From Paenibacillus rhizophilus (GTDB lineage: Bacteria; Bacillota; Bacilli; Paenibacillales; Paenibacillaceae): 64,000 nt of DNA. Made by a program: the position numbers and the translations under genes. The DNA is taken from the NCBI RefSeq assembly GCF_003854965.1, contig NZ_RQPI01000006.1, positions 1 to 64,000 on the forward strand, written 5' to 3'. Positions within the stretch are counted from its first letter, which is position 1. Every line of letters starts with the position of its first letter. This document shows positions 18,025-27,213 of this stretch, one piece after another. The notes under the pieces are model-generated. The model saw only the letters and a program-made list of their open reading frames with translations. It was not told where the DNA came from and made no database searches.

Positions 18025-19317
18025 TTATTTTACCCACTCGACATCCGCGCCAAGCGCCTGCAAATGGTCAAAATACTGCGGATACGATTTCGCTACGTGA
18101 TGCGCATCCTTAATCAGCAGAGGCGCCGATGCCCGAAGGCCAACGACTGTAAGAGCCATAATCACGCGGTGATCGTAGTGCGCGTTGATCGTTACGCCCC
18201 CCGTGACGCCTTCCGGCATACCGTGAACGATGATCTCGTCCCGGCGTTCCTCTACCTTTGCTCCCGCCCGGCTGAGCTCCGCCAAATAATCGGTGATGCG
18301 GTCGCATTCCTTGTAGCGCAAGTTCTCCACATTATAAAATCTGGAGGTACCTTCCGCAAACACGGCGGCGGCAACCATGGCCAGCACGGCGTCCGTAGCC
18401 GCATCTCCGTCGAATTCGACCGCCTTCAGGCGCCCGTTCCCCTGTACATGCACCGTTCCGTTCTCATGGGTGAGTGGCACTTCCATCATACGCAGAACGT
18501 CGATAATTGCTCTTTCTCCCTGCCGGCTGTTCTCGGCGAGGCGATGAATCTTCACGTCGGACTTCGTTACAGCGGCAGCGGCAAGCACGGCCGCCGAGCC
18601 GGGGTAATCCCCCTGCACGGTATACGATTTGGCTTCATAGGACTGCCCGCCCGGCACCTTAAACGACATATAATCGTCGGCCGCGTGAATGGTGATTCCG
18701 GCCTGCTCCAGCACCTCAAGTGTCTGCCCGACGACAACCTTAGATTTCAGATCGTTCAGGACGATAATCTCGCTGTCTTCCTCAAGCAGTGGCGTCAGGA
18801 ACAACAGCGCGCTCAAATACTGGGAACTGACCGCTCCGGAGACGGTAATACGTCCGCCCTTCGGGTTTCCTCCCCGGATGGTAATCGGGAGTCTGCCTTC
18901 GTTATGCTCGACCTCAACGCCAAGCTGGCCGAGGGCGTCTATCAGATCGTCATGAGGACGCTTGCCCAGCGAGTCCGGGTATGTATTCACAAAGGTTACT
19001 TCCGGGCACAGGGAAGCAACCGCCATCAGGAAGCGCAGCACGGCGCCGGCATTGCCGACATTGAGCTCCTTGATGTCTTTGGGACGGCGGCCGAAGCCTT
19101 TGATGACGATCTTCTCTTCATCCTCGGTAAGCTCCGCTCCCAAATCGCGGATGCAGCGGCGGATAGCGTCGCTGTCCTCGCTGTGTGCCGGATGATAGAT
19201 CGTGCTTGTCCCATCGGACAGTGCGGCGACCAGCAGATATCGTGTCGTATAGTTTTTGGAGGACAATGCTCCGATTTCCCCGTTTAGTACCGGCGTAGGC
19301 CTTACAATAACGTCCAT
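18025..19317 (-). CDS. aroA: 3-phosphoshikimate 1-carboxyvinyltransferase (EPSP synthase)
   Basis: Sixth step of the shikimate pathway: shikimate 3-phosphate plus PEP gives EPSP. The 430-residue protein keeps the key Lys21 and Arg26 of the N-terminal loop, SSQYLSALL, LRYKECDR (catalytic Glu/Arg), HYDHR and AKSYPQYF. The inhibitor-contact loop reads GNAGAVLRF (88-96), where E. coli has GNAGTAMRP; the Thr and Pro positions are replaced by Ala and Phe. This places it outside the glyphosate-sensitive class I pattern. RBS AAGGAG lies about 11 bases upstream. aroK lies close by in the same direction. Confidence 0.95.
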   Translation of the reverse strand: MDVIVRPTPVLNGEIGALSSKNYTTRYLLVAALSDGTSTIYHPAHSEDSDAIRRCIRDLGAELTEDEEKIVIKGFGRRPKDIKELNVGNAGAVLRFLMAVASLCPEVTFVNTYPDSLGKRPHDDLIDALGQLGVEVEHNEGRLPITIRGGNPKGGRITVSGAVSSQYLSALLFLTPLLEEDSEIIVLNDLKSKVVVGQTLEVLEQAGITIHAADDYMSFKVPGGQSYEAKSYTVQGDYPGSAAVLAAAAVTKSDVKIHRLAENSRQGERAIIDVLRMMEVPLTHENGTVHVQGNGRLKAVEFDGDAATDAVLAMVAAAVFAEGTSRFYNVENLRYKECDRITDYLAELSRAGAKVEERRDEIIVHGMPEGVTGGVTINAHYDHRVIMALTVVGLRASAPLLIKDAHHVAKSYPQYFDHLQALGADVEWVK

Positions 19318-19369
19318 GTTTCTTAGCTCTCCTTATATATTGTATAGTGGATACGGACAACGTCTTCGT

Positions 19370-19399
19370 TTGACAGAGTATTCCTTCCTTATGTTATCA
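19370..19399 (+). promoter_or_regulatory. Candidate promoter of the rhodanese gene
   Basis: A perfect TTGACA (19370-19375), an 18-base spacer and a weaker TTATCA -10 (19394-19399), 35 bases before the start codon. Confidence 0.5.
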
Positions 19400-19434
19400 T
19401 TAAACCATTCTTGTCAAGGAAAGAGGTCATATCC

Positions 19435-19746
19435 ATGAATGGTATTCCCCAAATTACGGCCGAGGAATTGCATCAACGCCTGAAATCCGGTGAAGAATTG
19501 GTCCTGATCGACGTAAGAGAAGCTGATGAGGTCGCCTTTGGAATGATTTCGGGCGCTCAGCACATTCCCATGGGCGATATTCCCTACCGCAGCTCCGATA
19601 TTCCGGAGGAGGCCGAGGTTATTTTTATATGCCGTTCCGGCTCCCGAAGTCAGCGGGTATGTGAATATTTAAGCTCCCAGGGCTATAATGGCGTTGTGAA
19701 CTTAAGCGGCGGCATGATCGAATGGAGCGAACTGCCGGAAAACTAA
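19435..19746 (+). CDS. Single-domain rhodanese (sulfurtransferase)
   Basis: A 103-residue cytoplasmic rhodanese with IDVREADEVAFGMISGAQHIP and the active-site loop CRSGSRSQ (persulfide Cys about 65). Such proteins carry sulfane sulfur for detoxification or sulfur delivery; the acceptor is unknown. The ATG at 19435 follows GAGGT. Its stop codon overlaps the 3' end of convergent aroK by 4 bases. Confidence 0.93.
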   Translation: MNGIPQITAEELHQRLKSGEELVLIDVREADEVAFGMISGAQHIPMGDIPYRSSDIPEEAEVIFICRSGSRSQRVCEYLSSQGYNGVVNLSGGMIEWSELPEN

Positions 19747-20306
19747 CCAACATGCTTAAAAGCTAAAACGCGGTAGTGCATTAAAATATACTGACACACT
19801 TGTGCCGCTGTTAAGTTCGTCGTATCCACCGTGCAATGCGCGAAACTGTATGCGTCCTTTCGTTCTTCCAGAATTCGTCTGACGCGCTCTTCCGCATTGC
19901 CGGCCAGCAGCGGCCGATTGTTGTCACCGTTTACCCGCGAGATAATATCCTCCGCCGTGGCGCTGAGTGCCGCAACAATTCCGTTCTCCTTCATTAACTC
20001 CCTGTTTACCTCGGCCAGCACCGCGCCTCCGCCGGTGGCGATTACCTGTCCTCCGGTCTGCACGGTCTCCCGCAAGCTTTCCGTCTCCACCGTTCTGAAG
20101 TAGCCTTCTCCGTCATTTTCAAAAATATCGGATATGCTCCGGCCCTCCTTGCGGACAATCACCTGATCCAGATCCACCAGTTCATATCCCAGTTCCTCGG
20201 CGAGAATGGCGCCTACCGTCGACTTCCCCGTTCCCATCATTCCGATCAGAATCAGATTTTTGGCGTCAGCCCTCATGCTCTGCCGCTTCATGTCGTCTGC
20301 CGACAT
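19743..20306 (-). CDS. aroK: Shikimate kinase
   Basis: This enzyme phosphorylates shikimate, the step before AroA. The 187-residue protein has a Walker A GMMGTGKST (about 20-28), DLDQVI (substrate Asp), the conserved Arg in GEGYFRTVE, GGGAV (shikimate-binding) and RPLL (lid Arg). The ATG at 20306 follows a weak GGTGGTG. The longer frame begins with GTG codons four residues upstream. Together with aroA it forms a split shikimate cluster around the opposite-strand rhodanese gene. Confidence 0.95.
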   Translation of the reverse strand: MSADDMKRQSMRADAKNLILIGMMGTGKSTVGAILAEELGYELVDLDQVIVRKEGRSISDIFENDGEGYFRTVETESLRETVQTGGQVIATGGGAVLAEVNRELMKENGIVAALSATAEDIISRVNGDNNRPLLAGNAEERVRRILEERKDAYSFAHCTVDTTNLTAAQVCQYILMHYRVLAFKHVG

Positions 20307-20424
20307 AACGATCACCACCCGCTAGTTTGGACTTTTGGACTTATCATAATTTTAGACATATCATAACACAGGGTGAAAACGCAGCACAATGCTTCTGCCG
20401 ACCAAATATCGTCGTAGCGGTATT

Positions 20425-20469
20425 AAAAAAGCCCGGAAGAACCGCCTGAAGGCGGACTCTCCCGGACTG
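20425..20469 (-). terminator. Terminator of gnd
   Basis: A stem of GTCCGGGA...TTCCGGGC type with an inner CCGCCT/AGGCGG hairpin, followed on the minus strand by CTTTTTT. Confidence 0.85.
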
Positions 20470-20494
20470 TGAGTGATGCGAAATATGCGAAGTG

Positions 20495-21919
20495 TTATTC
20501 CGATTGCGCTTCTGCGATCCAGTCGTGGTGGAAAATGCCTTCCTTGTCCACGCGCTTGAATGTATGAGCGCCGAAGTAGTCGCGCTGTGCCTGCAGCAGG
20601 TTCGCCGGCAGACGCTCCGTGCGGTAGCTGTCGTAATAAGCCAGGGCGCTTGCGAAGCCCGGAACCGGGATGCCGCGGGTAACGGCTTCGGCAACCACCT
20701 TGCGCCACGCGTCCTGGTAGGAGGTCATGACGTCTTTGAAGAACGGATCAAGCAGCAGATTCTTGAGCTCCGGATTGTTCTCGTAAGCGTCCGTAATGTT
20801 TTGCAGGAAGCGGGAGCGGATAATGCAGCCACCGCGCCAGATTTTGGCCAGATTGCCGTATTTCAGGTTCCAGCCGTATTCGTCAGAAGCGACACGCAGC
20901 TGCGCGAAGCCTTGAGCGTACGATACGATTTTGCTCGCGAACAGCGCTCTGCGAATATTCTCGATGATTTCGGCCTTGTCGCCGCTAAACGGTTCCGCTG
21001 CGGGTCCGCTCAGCACCTTGCTTGCTTCAACGCGCTCTTCCTTCATTGCGGACAGGAAGCGGGAGAAGACGGATTCCGTAATCATGGACAACGGCACGCC
21101 AAGATCCAGCGAGCTTTGGCTTGTCCATTTGCCGGTGCCTTTTTGGCCCGCGGAGTCGAGAATGACGTCGACCATCGGCTTACCGGTCTCTGCGTCATAC
21201 TGCGCGAAAATGTCCTTCGTAATCTCGATCAGATAGCTGTCGAGCTCGCCTTTGTTCCACTCGGCGAATGTGGCGTGCAGTTCTTTTTCATCCAGTCCCA
21301 CAACGTCCTTAAGCAATTGATACGCTTCGCAGATGAGCTGCATATCGCCGTACTCAATGCCGTTATGCACCATTTTGACGTAATGGCCTGCTCCGTCCGG
21401 TCCGATATATGTACAGCAAGGTTCTCCGTCCACTTTGGCCGAGATCGCTGTGAGGATCGGTTCTACCAATTGATATGCGCTTTCCTGACCGCCAGGCATA
21501 ATGGAAGGGCCTTTCAGCGCGCCTTCTTCGCCGCCGGATACGCCGGTGCCGATAAAGCGGAATCCCTTCTCTTCCAGTTCCTTGTTGCGGCGAACCGTAT
21601 CCGGGAAGTAGGCGTTGCCGCCGTCGATGATGATATCGCCTTGATCCAGATGCGGAATCAGTTGCTCGATCGTCGCATCGGTCGCTTTGCCCGCCTGAAC
21701 CATGATCAGGATTTTGCGGGGAGTTTCCAGCGACTGCACAAATTCCTCAATGGAGAAAGTGCCTGTCAGATTTTTGCCTTCCGCTTCTTTAAGAAGATCT
21801 TGCGTCTTCTCGGGGGAACGGTTGAATACCGATACGGTAAAGCCTCTGCTCTCAATGTTAAGAGCCAAATTTTTGCCCATTACAGCCAGGCCTATGACGC
21901 CGATTTGTTGTTTTGCCAT
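20495..21919 (-). CDS. gndA: 6-phosphogluconate dehydrogenase, decarboxylating
   Basis: The oxidative pentose-phosphate enzyme making ribulose 5-phosphate, CO2 and NADPH. The N-terminal Rossmann motif is [15 protein letters not shown] (3-17), with NRS following the second strand as expected for NADP specificity. Substrate and catalytic segments include [24 protein letters not shown] (catalytic Lys and Asn), and the C-terminal all-helical domain with the tail contacting the partner subunit. The ATG at 21919 follows GGAGG by 5 bases, giving 474 aa; the frame's earlier GTG at 21931 overlaps the ribosome binding site. Confidence 0.97.
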   Translation of the reverse strand: MAKQQIGVIGLAVMGKNLALNIESRGFTVSVFNRSPEKTQDLLKEAEGKNLTGTFSIEEFVQSLETPRKILIMVQAGKATDATIEQLIPHLDQGDIIIDGGNAYFPDTVRRNKELEEKGFRFIGTGVSGGEEGALKGPSIMPGGQESAYQLVEPILTAISAKVDGEPCCTYIGPDGAGHYVKMVHNGIEYGDMQLICEAYQLLKDVVGLDEKELHATFAEWNKGELDSYLIEITKDIFAQYDAETGKPMVDVILDSAGQKGTGKWTSQSSLDLGVPLSMITESVFSRFLSAMKEERVEASKVLSGPAAEPFSGDKAEIIENIRRALFASKIVSYAQGFAQLRVASDEYGWNLKYGNLAKIWRGGCIIRSRFLQNITDAYENNPELKNLLLDPFFKDVMTSYQDAWRKVVAEAVTRGIPVPGFASALAYYDSYRTERLPANLLQAQRDYFGAHTFKRVDKEGIFHHDWIAEAQSE

Positions 21920-22131
21920 CTGGTCCTCCACCCTTTTTATGCTTTAAATTTTGTTTGAAGCATCAAGAGATCAATTTCATTGACAAAATGCATCTTTGAT
22001 GAAATTTGACCCGCAATGTAACCATTCTAACGTTTTTTTCGTCAGAAGTGAACCCCCTAGGGGAATTGCCTTGCAAATCGAAGACACCCCTTTGTCAGAG
22101 GTGCCCAATTCTTGCTTAATACTAGCTGTAT

Positions 22132-22728
22132 TTACCATTCCAATTTAGTTAATTCCCTCATCAGAAACGAAAGTTTTTCCTTGGAAAGCCTCACTTGCTG
22201 CTCGTCCTTGCGGTCCAAAGCGCCGCCTAGCCGGTCCAGCTCCTCATCGACTTCTATTCTGCGCTCGCGGATGCGCTCTTCGCCCAGGGTCGAATAGAAC
22301 ATTTTCGTAAGCTCCTGATCCGAGAGCATAGGCCCTTTCTGGTAGAGCACCCTCTGCTGATACCCGGATATTTCCACAAGGCGGATGACCTCGCCGAACA
22401 AAATATTTTCGATGATGATCTGGCGGTCACGAAAACGTTTGACAATGGCATGGCCGCGCATATCGCCAATCAGCTTCTCCATCCATTCCGCCAGACGGGC
22501 GTCGCGTATCATGTAATCGCCTACCAGCTTGTAGCCGTCTCTGATCCGCTGAAAACGCAGCTTGACAAGCTTGCGTCCGGTACGGACCGATATGACAAAA
22601 AGATTATCGCTCTCGCTCCAGTACAAGGAATAGCCTTCTTGGATCAAATCCTTGATCAAATTCTGAATATGCATCCGGTCAAACCGGAGTTCCAAATTGC
22701 AATACTCCACCTCGTCGTTCTTATTCAC
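22132..22728 (-). CDS. Conserved hypothetical protein
   Basis: A 198-residue soluble protein starting with GTG at 22728 behind AAGGAGGGAG, one of the stronger ribosome binding sites in the window. The N-terminal half is mixed alpha/beta. The C-terminal 60 residues are charged and helical (RIRERRIEVDEELDRLGGAL region), probably a coiled coil. There are no catalytic motifs, Cys pairs or membrane segments. I do not recognise a characterised family. It stands alone between gnd and a divergent DUF1054 gene. Confidence 0.8.
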   Translation of the reverse strand: MNKNDEVEYCNLELRFDRMHIQNLIKDLIQEGYSLYWSESDNLFVISVRTGRKLVKLRFQRIRDGYKLVGDYMIRDARLAEWMEKLIGDMRGHAIVKRFRDRQIIIENILFGEVIRLVEISGYQQRVLYQKGPMLSDQELTKMFYSTLGEERIRERRIEVDEELDRLGGALDRKDEQQVRLSKEKLSFLMRELTKLEW

Positions 22729-23005
22729 GGCACTCCCTCCTTTATGCCTTGCGGATAGCAAAACCGACTTTGTCATTTGCGTCTTTTGTGCTTACGGAAG
22801 CCGTGACTGCCGCCGGGAAACACAAGCGGCCGCGATAAAGACTTTTGCGTTCATCCTACACTTATTTTATACTTCAGTTTATGTAGCGGGAACTTGGTTT
22901 ATTGACTATTTTTACCCGCTCCCACAACATTCCAAACGCCTTTCCCGCGGATAAATGCCGCGCAGTATGGCGAAATCGGGACATTCCGCTTAGAGGTGAC
23001 AGAAT

Positions 23006-23629
23006 ATGGCGTTTAACGGATTTGCAGCAGAAGATTTCGAAGTATTTACCATCGACGGTCTCGAACCCAGAATGGACGCGCTCGTCTCCAGGGTACGCCC
23101 CAAGCTGACGGCGCTCGGCGACGAAGTCGCCCCATTCCTTTCCGCCCTGTGCGGGGAAGAGATGTTCCCTCATGTGGCCAAGCACGCCCGCCGGACGGTT
23201 CATCCGCCAAATGACACTTGGGTGGCCTGGGGTCCCGGCAAACGAGGCTATAAAGCGCTGCCTCATTTCCAGACCGGAATGTTTCAGAGCCATCTTTTTA
23301 TCGTGTTCGCCATTATTTATGAGAGTCCGAACAAGATCATTTTTGCCGATGCGCTCTCCGGCAGCATTTCCGCGGTCAGGGAACGGCTGCCGGGAAAATT
23401 TTTTTGGTCCACGGATCATCTGGACCCGCACGGAACACCGCAATCGGACATGGGCGGAGAACAGTTCGCCGAGCTGACGCGCCGTCTAAAGGAAGTCAAG
23501 AAAGCGGAAGTCACCTGCGGACTGCGGATCGCAAATGGCGATCCCGTCCTTCGGGACGGTCCGGCGCTTCTTAAGGTCATTGAACAAACCTTCGAGACGC
23601 TGCTGCCGCTGTACCGGATGTCTTTCTAA
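23006..23629 (+). CDS. DUF1054 family protein (YktB-like)
   Basis: A 207-residue protein matching Bacillus YktB in length and pattern: N-terminal FNGFAAEDFEVFTIDGLEPRM, then HVAKHARRTVHPPNDTWVAWG and GYKALPHFQTGMF. The biochemical function of the family is unknown. RBS GAGGTG precedes the ATG. It is monocistronic and ends at a strong bidirectional terminator. Confidence 0.92.
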   Translation: MAFNGFAAEDFEVFTIDGLEPRMDALVSRVRPKLTALGDEVAPFLSALCGEEMFPHVAKHARRTVHPPNDTWVAWGPGKRGYKALPHFQTGMFQSHLFIVFAIIYESPNKIIFADALSGSISAVRERLPGKFFWSTDHLDPHGTPQSDMGGEQFAELTRRLKEVKKAEVTCGLRIANGDPVLRDGPALLKVIEQTFETLLPLYRMSF

Positions 23630-23670
23630 AGGAAGGACCCCTTTCTGGCTGCCTTTCTAATCAAAAAGGC

Positions 23671-23713
23671 AAAACCGCCCGCTCTCCAAAGCAATGGAGA
23701 GCGGGCGGTTTTT
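23671..23713. terminator. Bidirectional terminator
   Basis: AAAACCGCCCGCTCTCC pairs perfectly with GGAGAGCGGGCGGTTTT across an 8-base loop, between the converging DUF1054 and MFS genes. Confidence 0.93.
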
Positions 23714-23759
23714 ATTAAATGCACCAATCCTTCTGGACGTCTTCTTGTTGCGGAGCATA

Positions 23760-25043
23760 CTAATGAGAGTGCCCGGCTTTCCGTTTCGTGCGGTGCACAA
23801 TAGCCAAATGCAGGACGAACAGCAGCACCATGACGCTCGCACTCGCTACAAAGGGAACGCCGTGCCCGACCGAGTCCCAGAGCTTGCCGGATACGATGGG
23901 TCCGGCCACCATACCTGAGCCCTGCAGGGTGAGAAAAATTCCCCACACCGTTCCCCGCTCACCCTTGGGCACCTGCTTGGCAATGAAGGCGTTCCACGCA
24001 GGCAGGATAAACGCATAGCTTATCCCGACCAGGGCGACTACGGCAAAGACAAACGGAAGCCTGCGCACATGCGCGAAGGTGGCGAGCGAAACCGCGGCCA
24101 GCAAAAAGCCGGTATTGAGAAAAGCCCCCGTGCCGATCCGGTCAACCAGCTTGCCCGCCGGAATCAGGGCCAGCACGGTGATGCCGCCTCCGGCAATCAG
24201 CAGGAGATTGAACTGGGTCGGCGATAAATGCAGCTCCGTCCGGGTAAAAAGAGTGACGACCGGCGTCATTAGCCCGATCGCGAACGCCTGCAGGAACAAA
24301 GCCGGGTACAGCAGACGGCTGACCTTCAGCGATTGTTTAACCTGGCGCAGCGTGCGCATCAGACTCCCCAGAGGGGACAGCTTCGGACGGGCGGCGTCTG
24401 GAGCTTGGCTGCCATGCGTGACGGCATGGACACCATGGCTGATCCGTGCGGGCAGCAGCAGGGCGACTGCGACTACAGCCGCGGCAAAGGCCAGCAGCAC
24501 GAAGAACACCGAGCGGTAGCTTTGGTGGCCGTGATCCATCAGGAAATTGACCGTGATCGGCCCGATGCCCGTACCGGCCAGGGAAGCCATCTCCACGGCG
24601 CCCATGGCCGCGCCGCTGCTGCCGCTCTTGGTGGAGCCGGCCAGCTCGGTCACGCCGGTCATGACGCAGGGCCAGAGCGGGGACGTGCCGATCCCCAAGA
24701 TCAGGCAGGCTAGCGACAGCGACACCGCGTCTTTGGCGTAAATAATGAGGATGACGGCCACCGCGATCATGAGCAGCGCTCCGGTCATCGTCCAGCGGTA
24801 CCCGATCCGCTCCATGATCCAGCCCGAAGGGCTGCGGAACAGATTGTCGCCCAGATATTGCAGCGCAAAGGCAAGGCCGACCACCGTGACGGACAGCCCC
24901 AGAACGTTCTCCATATAGACGGGAAGCAGTGCGACAAGCAGCGATCCTTTCACGAATTCAACCAAAAAAATGATGATCCACATCTCAATTATGAACGGCG
25001 ATGCCAGACTAATATGCGTACGCTGCTGCGTATTTACGGGCAT
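23760..25043 (-). CDS. MFS transporter
   Basis: A 427-residue major facilitator superfamily protein with twelve predicted membrane segments, a central cytoplasmic loop (about 195-225), and a C-terminal His-rich tail (HRTKRKAGHSH). Loop 2-3 contains FRSPSGWIMERIGYRW, a variant of the MFS motif A. Substrate is unknown; drug or metabolite efflux is possible. The ATG at 25043 follows a modest AGGATG. It is divergent from speA with an 87-base intergenic region. Confidence 0.9.
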   Translation of the reverse strand: MPVNTQQRTHISLASPFIIEMWIIIFLVEFVKGSLLVALLPVYMENVLGLSVTVVGLAFALQYLGDNLFRSPSGWIMERIGYRWTMTGALLMIAVAVILIIYAKDAVSLSLACLILGIGTSPLWPCVMTGVTELAGSTKSGSSGAAMGAVEMASLAGTGIGPITVNFLMDHGHQSYRSVFFVLLAFAAAVVAVALLLPARISHGVHAVTHGSQAPDAARPKLSPLGSLMRTLRQVKQSLKVSRLLYPALFLQAFAIGLMTPVVTLFTRTELHLSPTQFNLLLIAGGGITVLALIPAGKLVDRIGTGAFLNTGFLLAAVSLATFAHVRRLPFVFAVVALVGISYAFILPAWNAFIAKQVPKGERGTVWGIFLTLQGSGMVAGPIVSGKLWDSVGHGVPFVASASVMVLLFVLHLAIVHRTKRKAGHSH

Positions 25044-25130
25044 TACATCACATCCTAGTATTATGATGATTGTTTTGTTATACTTCTCTTTGTTTGCGAC
25101 TTCAGTTATAGAAAGGTTGTGGGAGTATTA

Positions 25131-26606
25131 ATGGATCAATCGCTTACCCCTCTCTTCACGGCTCTAAAAAAGCACGCTGCCGGAAATCCGGTGCAATTTC
25201 ATATTCCCGGTCATAAAAAAGGTGCCGGTACCGATCCCGAGTTCAGGGAATTCATCGGTGACAACGCCCTTTCCATAGATCTGATCAATATTGCGCCGCT
25301 TGACGACCTGCATCAGCCCAAAGGCGTGATCGCCCAGGCACAGAACCTGGCGGCGGAAGCGTTCGGAGCGGACTATACTTTTTTCAGCGTTCAGGGCACC
25401 AGCGGAGCCATCATGACGATGATTCTGTCGGTCTGCTCTCCCGGGGAGAAGATTATCGTACCACGTAATGTCCACAAATCGGTCATGTCCGCCATTATCT
25501 TCTCGGGAGCAAAGCCGATCTTCGTCTCTCCCGTACAGGACGAGAACCTCGGCATTGATCACGGCATTACAACCAGTTCGCTCAATCGGGCCCTGCAGCG
25601 CCATCCGGATGCCAAAGGGGTGCTAGTCATCAACCCGACATATTTCGGGGTATGCGCCGATCTGCGCTCGATTGTTGAGCTGGCCCACAGCTACGGCGTT
25701 CCCGTGCTGGTAGATGAAGCCCACGGCGTGCTGATCCATTTCCACGAGGAGCTGCCGATGTCGGCGATGCAGGCCGGAGCAGATATGGCCGCCACAAGCG
25801 TTCATAAGCTCGGCGGCTCCATGACCCAGAGCTCGGTGCTCAACGTTAACGCCGACACCGGCCTTATCAACCCGCAGCGCGTGCAGACGATGCTCAGCAT
25901 GCTGACAACGACGTCGACTTCATACATTTTGCTGGCTTCTCTCGACACGGCGAGACGCCACCTTGCCCTGAATGGCCATGACATGGCGTCCAGAGCGATT
26001 GCGCTGGCCAAATATGCCAGAGAAGCGGTCAATGAACTTGAAGGCCTGTACAGCTTCGGCAATGAGATTCTCGGCACGGAAGCCACCTTCGACCACGACC
26101 CTACCAAGCTAAGCATCCACGTGCGCCATTTGGGCATTACGGGCTGGGAAGCGGAGAACTGGCTGCGCGAGAAGTATAATATCGAAGTCGAAATGAGCGA
26201 CATGTATAACATTCTTTGCTTAATCACACCCGGAGATACCCAGCAAACGGTAGATAAGTTATTGTCGGCGCTGAAGGTGCTCTCTGCCATCCATTACGGC
26301 AAAGGCGACATCTATGAGCTTAAAGTTCAGGTTCCCGAGATACCTCAGCTTGCGCTTACGCCGCGCGATGCTTTCTATGCGGACACAGAGCTTGTCCCGT
26401 TCAAGGAATCAGCCGACCGGATTATCGCGGAGTTTATATACGTCTACCCTCCGGGCATTCCGATATTGCTCCCCGGAGAAGTTATTACCCAGGATAACAT
26501 CCATTATATCCTCGACCATGTGGAGATCGGCCTTCCGGTCAAGGGACCTGAGGACCGCACTCTTACTCATGTTAAGGTAATTGTCGAAGCCGACCCGATT
26601 TTCTAA
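25131..26606 (+). CDS. speA: Arginine decarboxylase (PLP, Orn/Lys/Arg family)
   Basis: This enzyme converts arginine to agmatine, the first step of the Bacillus putrescine/spermidine route. The 491-residue protein is collinear with Bacillus SpeA: QFHIPGHKKGAG at the N-terminus, FFSVQGTSGAIM, VDEAHGV, and the PLP-binding Lys in ATSVHKLGGS (about 226-229). The C-terminal domain has TPRDAFYA and YPPGIPILLPGE. It belongs to the short AspAT-fold decarboxylases without the wing domain of the E. coli enzymes. The ATG at 25131 follows GGGAG; the frame's earlier GTG at 25119 overlaps the signal. speE/speB are not in the window. Confidence 0.93.
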   Translation: MDQSLTPLFTALKKHAAGNPVQFHIPGHKKGAGTDPEFREFIGDNALSIDLINIAPLDDLHQPKGVIAQAQNLAAEAFGADYTFFSVQGTSGAIMTMILSVCSPGEKIIVPRNVHKSVMSAIIFSGAKPIFVSPVQDENLGIDHGITTSSLNRALQRHPDAKGVLVINPTYFGVCADLRSIVELAHSYGVPVLVDEAHGVLIHFHEELPMSAMQAGADMAATSVHKLGGSMTQSSVLNVNADTGLINPQRVQTMLSMLTTTSTSYILLASLDTARRHLALNGHDMASRAIALAKYAREAVNELEGLYSFGNEILGTEATFDHDPTKLSIHVRHLGITGWEAENWLREKYNIEVEMSDMYNILCLITPGDTQQTVDKLLSALKVLSAIHYGKGDIYELKVQVPEIPQLALTPRDAFYADTELVPFKESADRIIAEFIYVYPPGIPILLPGEVITQDNIHYILDHVEIGLPVKGPEDRTLTHVKVIVEADPIF

Positions 26607-26672
26607 AATAATACTTCGGAAGCTAAAGCCTCAGTGCTGAGCGTGCAGCCGTTTCTTCTGGATTGCCAATAC

Positions 26673-26708
26673 AAAAACCCGATACCTGATCATAAGGTAT
26701 CGGGTTTT
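26673..26708. terminator. Bidirectional terminator
   Basis: AAAACCCGATACC pairs with GGTATCGGGTTTT across a 9-base loop, between speA and the convergent DUF1292 gene. Confidence 0.9.
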
Positions 26709-26760
26709 CTTGAGTCGGCGCCGGGAATATTCCCGGTCCTCTTCTACATCTTGTCCGAAT

Positions 26761-27120
26761 TTATCCTTGCTGGGCGACCAGCTCTTTATAAGCCGCTTCC
26801 ACAGCATTCCATTCCGCTTCGTCTTCGATATTGTAAAGCACCATCTCTTCGTCTTCTTCTTCCATGCGCAGAATGATGCCGTCCGCTTCTGGGTTCTCGC
26901 GTTCCAGCAGCAGCGCATAAAGCTTGTCGGCTACGTCGAACGTTTCCACCAGTACCATTTCCACATCTTCGCCCTGCTCGTTCGTCAAGGTCAGCACAAA
27001 TTCCTCATGCTCATGGTCGTGCCCGCAGCCGCATGCGTCGCCATGTTCATGGCTATGCGAATGATCATGGTTATGTCCGCCGCAGCATTCTCCGCCATGC
27101 TCATGTTTGTGATCGCTCAT
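26761..27120 (-). CDS. DUF1292 protein with His/Cys-rich N-terminal extension
   Basis: Residues about 40-117 match the small acidic DUF1292 (YrzB-like) domain: FVLTLTNEQGEDVEMVLVETF, and EMVLYNIEDEAEW at the end. The first 39 residues hold twelve His and four Cys in HxH and CxC runs, an apparent metal-binding tail reminiscent of SlyD or HypB extensions. Typical DUF1292 proteins are under 100 residues and lack such a tail. Function is unknown; metal buffering is an inference. The ATG at 27120 follows a weak AGCGAGG-type signal. Confidence 0.85.
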   Translation of the reverse strand: MSDHKHEHGGECCGGHNHDHSHSHEHGDACGCGHDHEHEEFVLTLTNEQGEDVEMVLVETFDVADKLYALLLERENPEADGIILRMEEEDEEMVLYNIEDEAEWNAVEAAYKELVAQQG

Positions 27121-27213
27121 TGAAATACCTCGCTTTGAATTGAATTATCCTACATTTGGTATGGTAACACGTAAGACAAGCCCAGGTCAATTTACAGGCA
27201 CCTGGGCAAAGCG

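Noticed and set aside
17899..19287. Plus-strand frame opposite aroA and the CoA-binding gene
   Set aside because: Shadow spanning two real genes and their intergenic region; no start signal.
20492..21958. Plus-strand frame of 488 codons opposite gnd
   Set aside because: Same length as the real gene on the other strand, no family resemblance.
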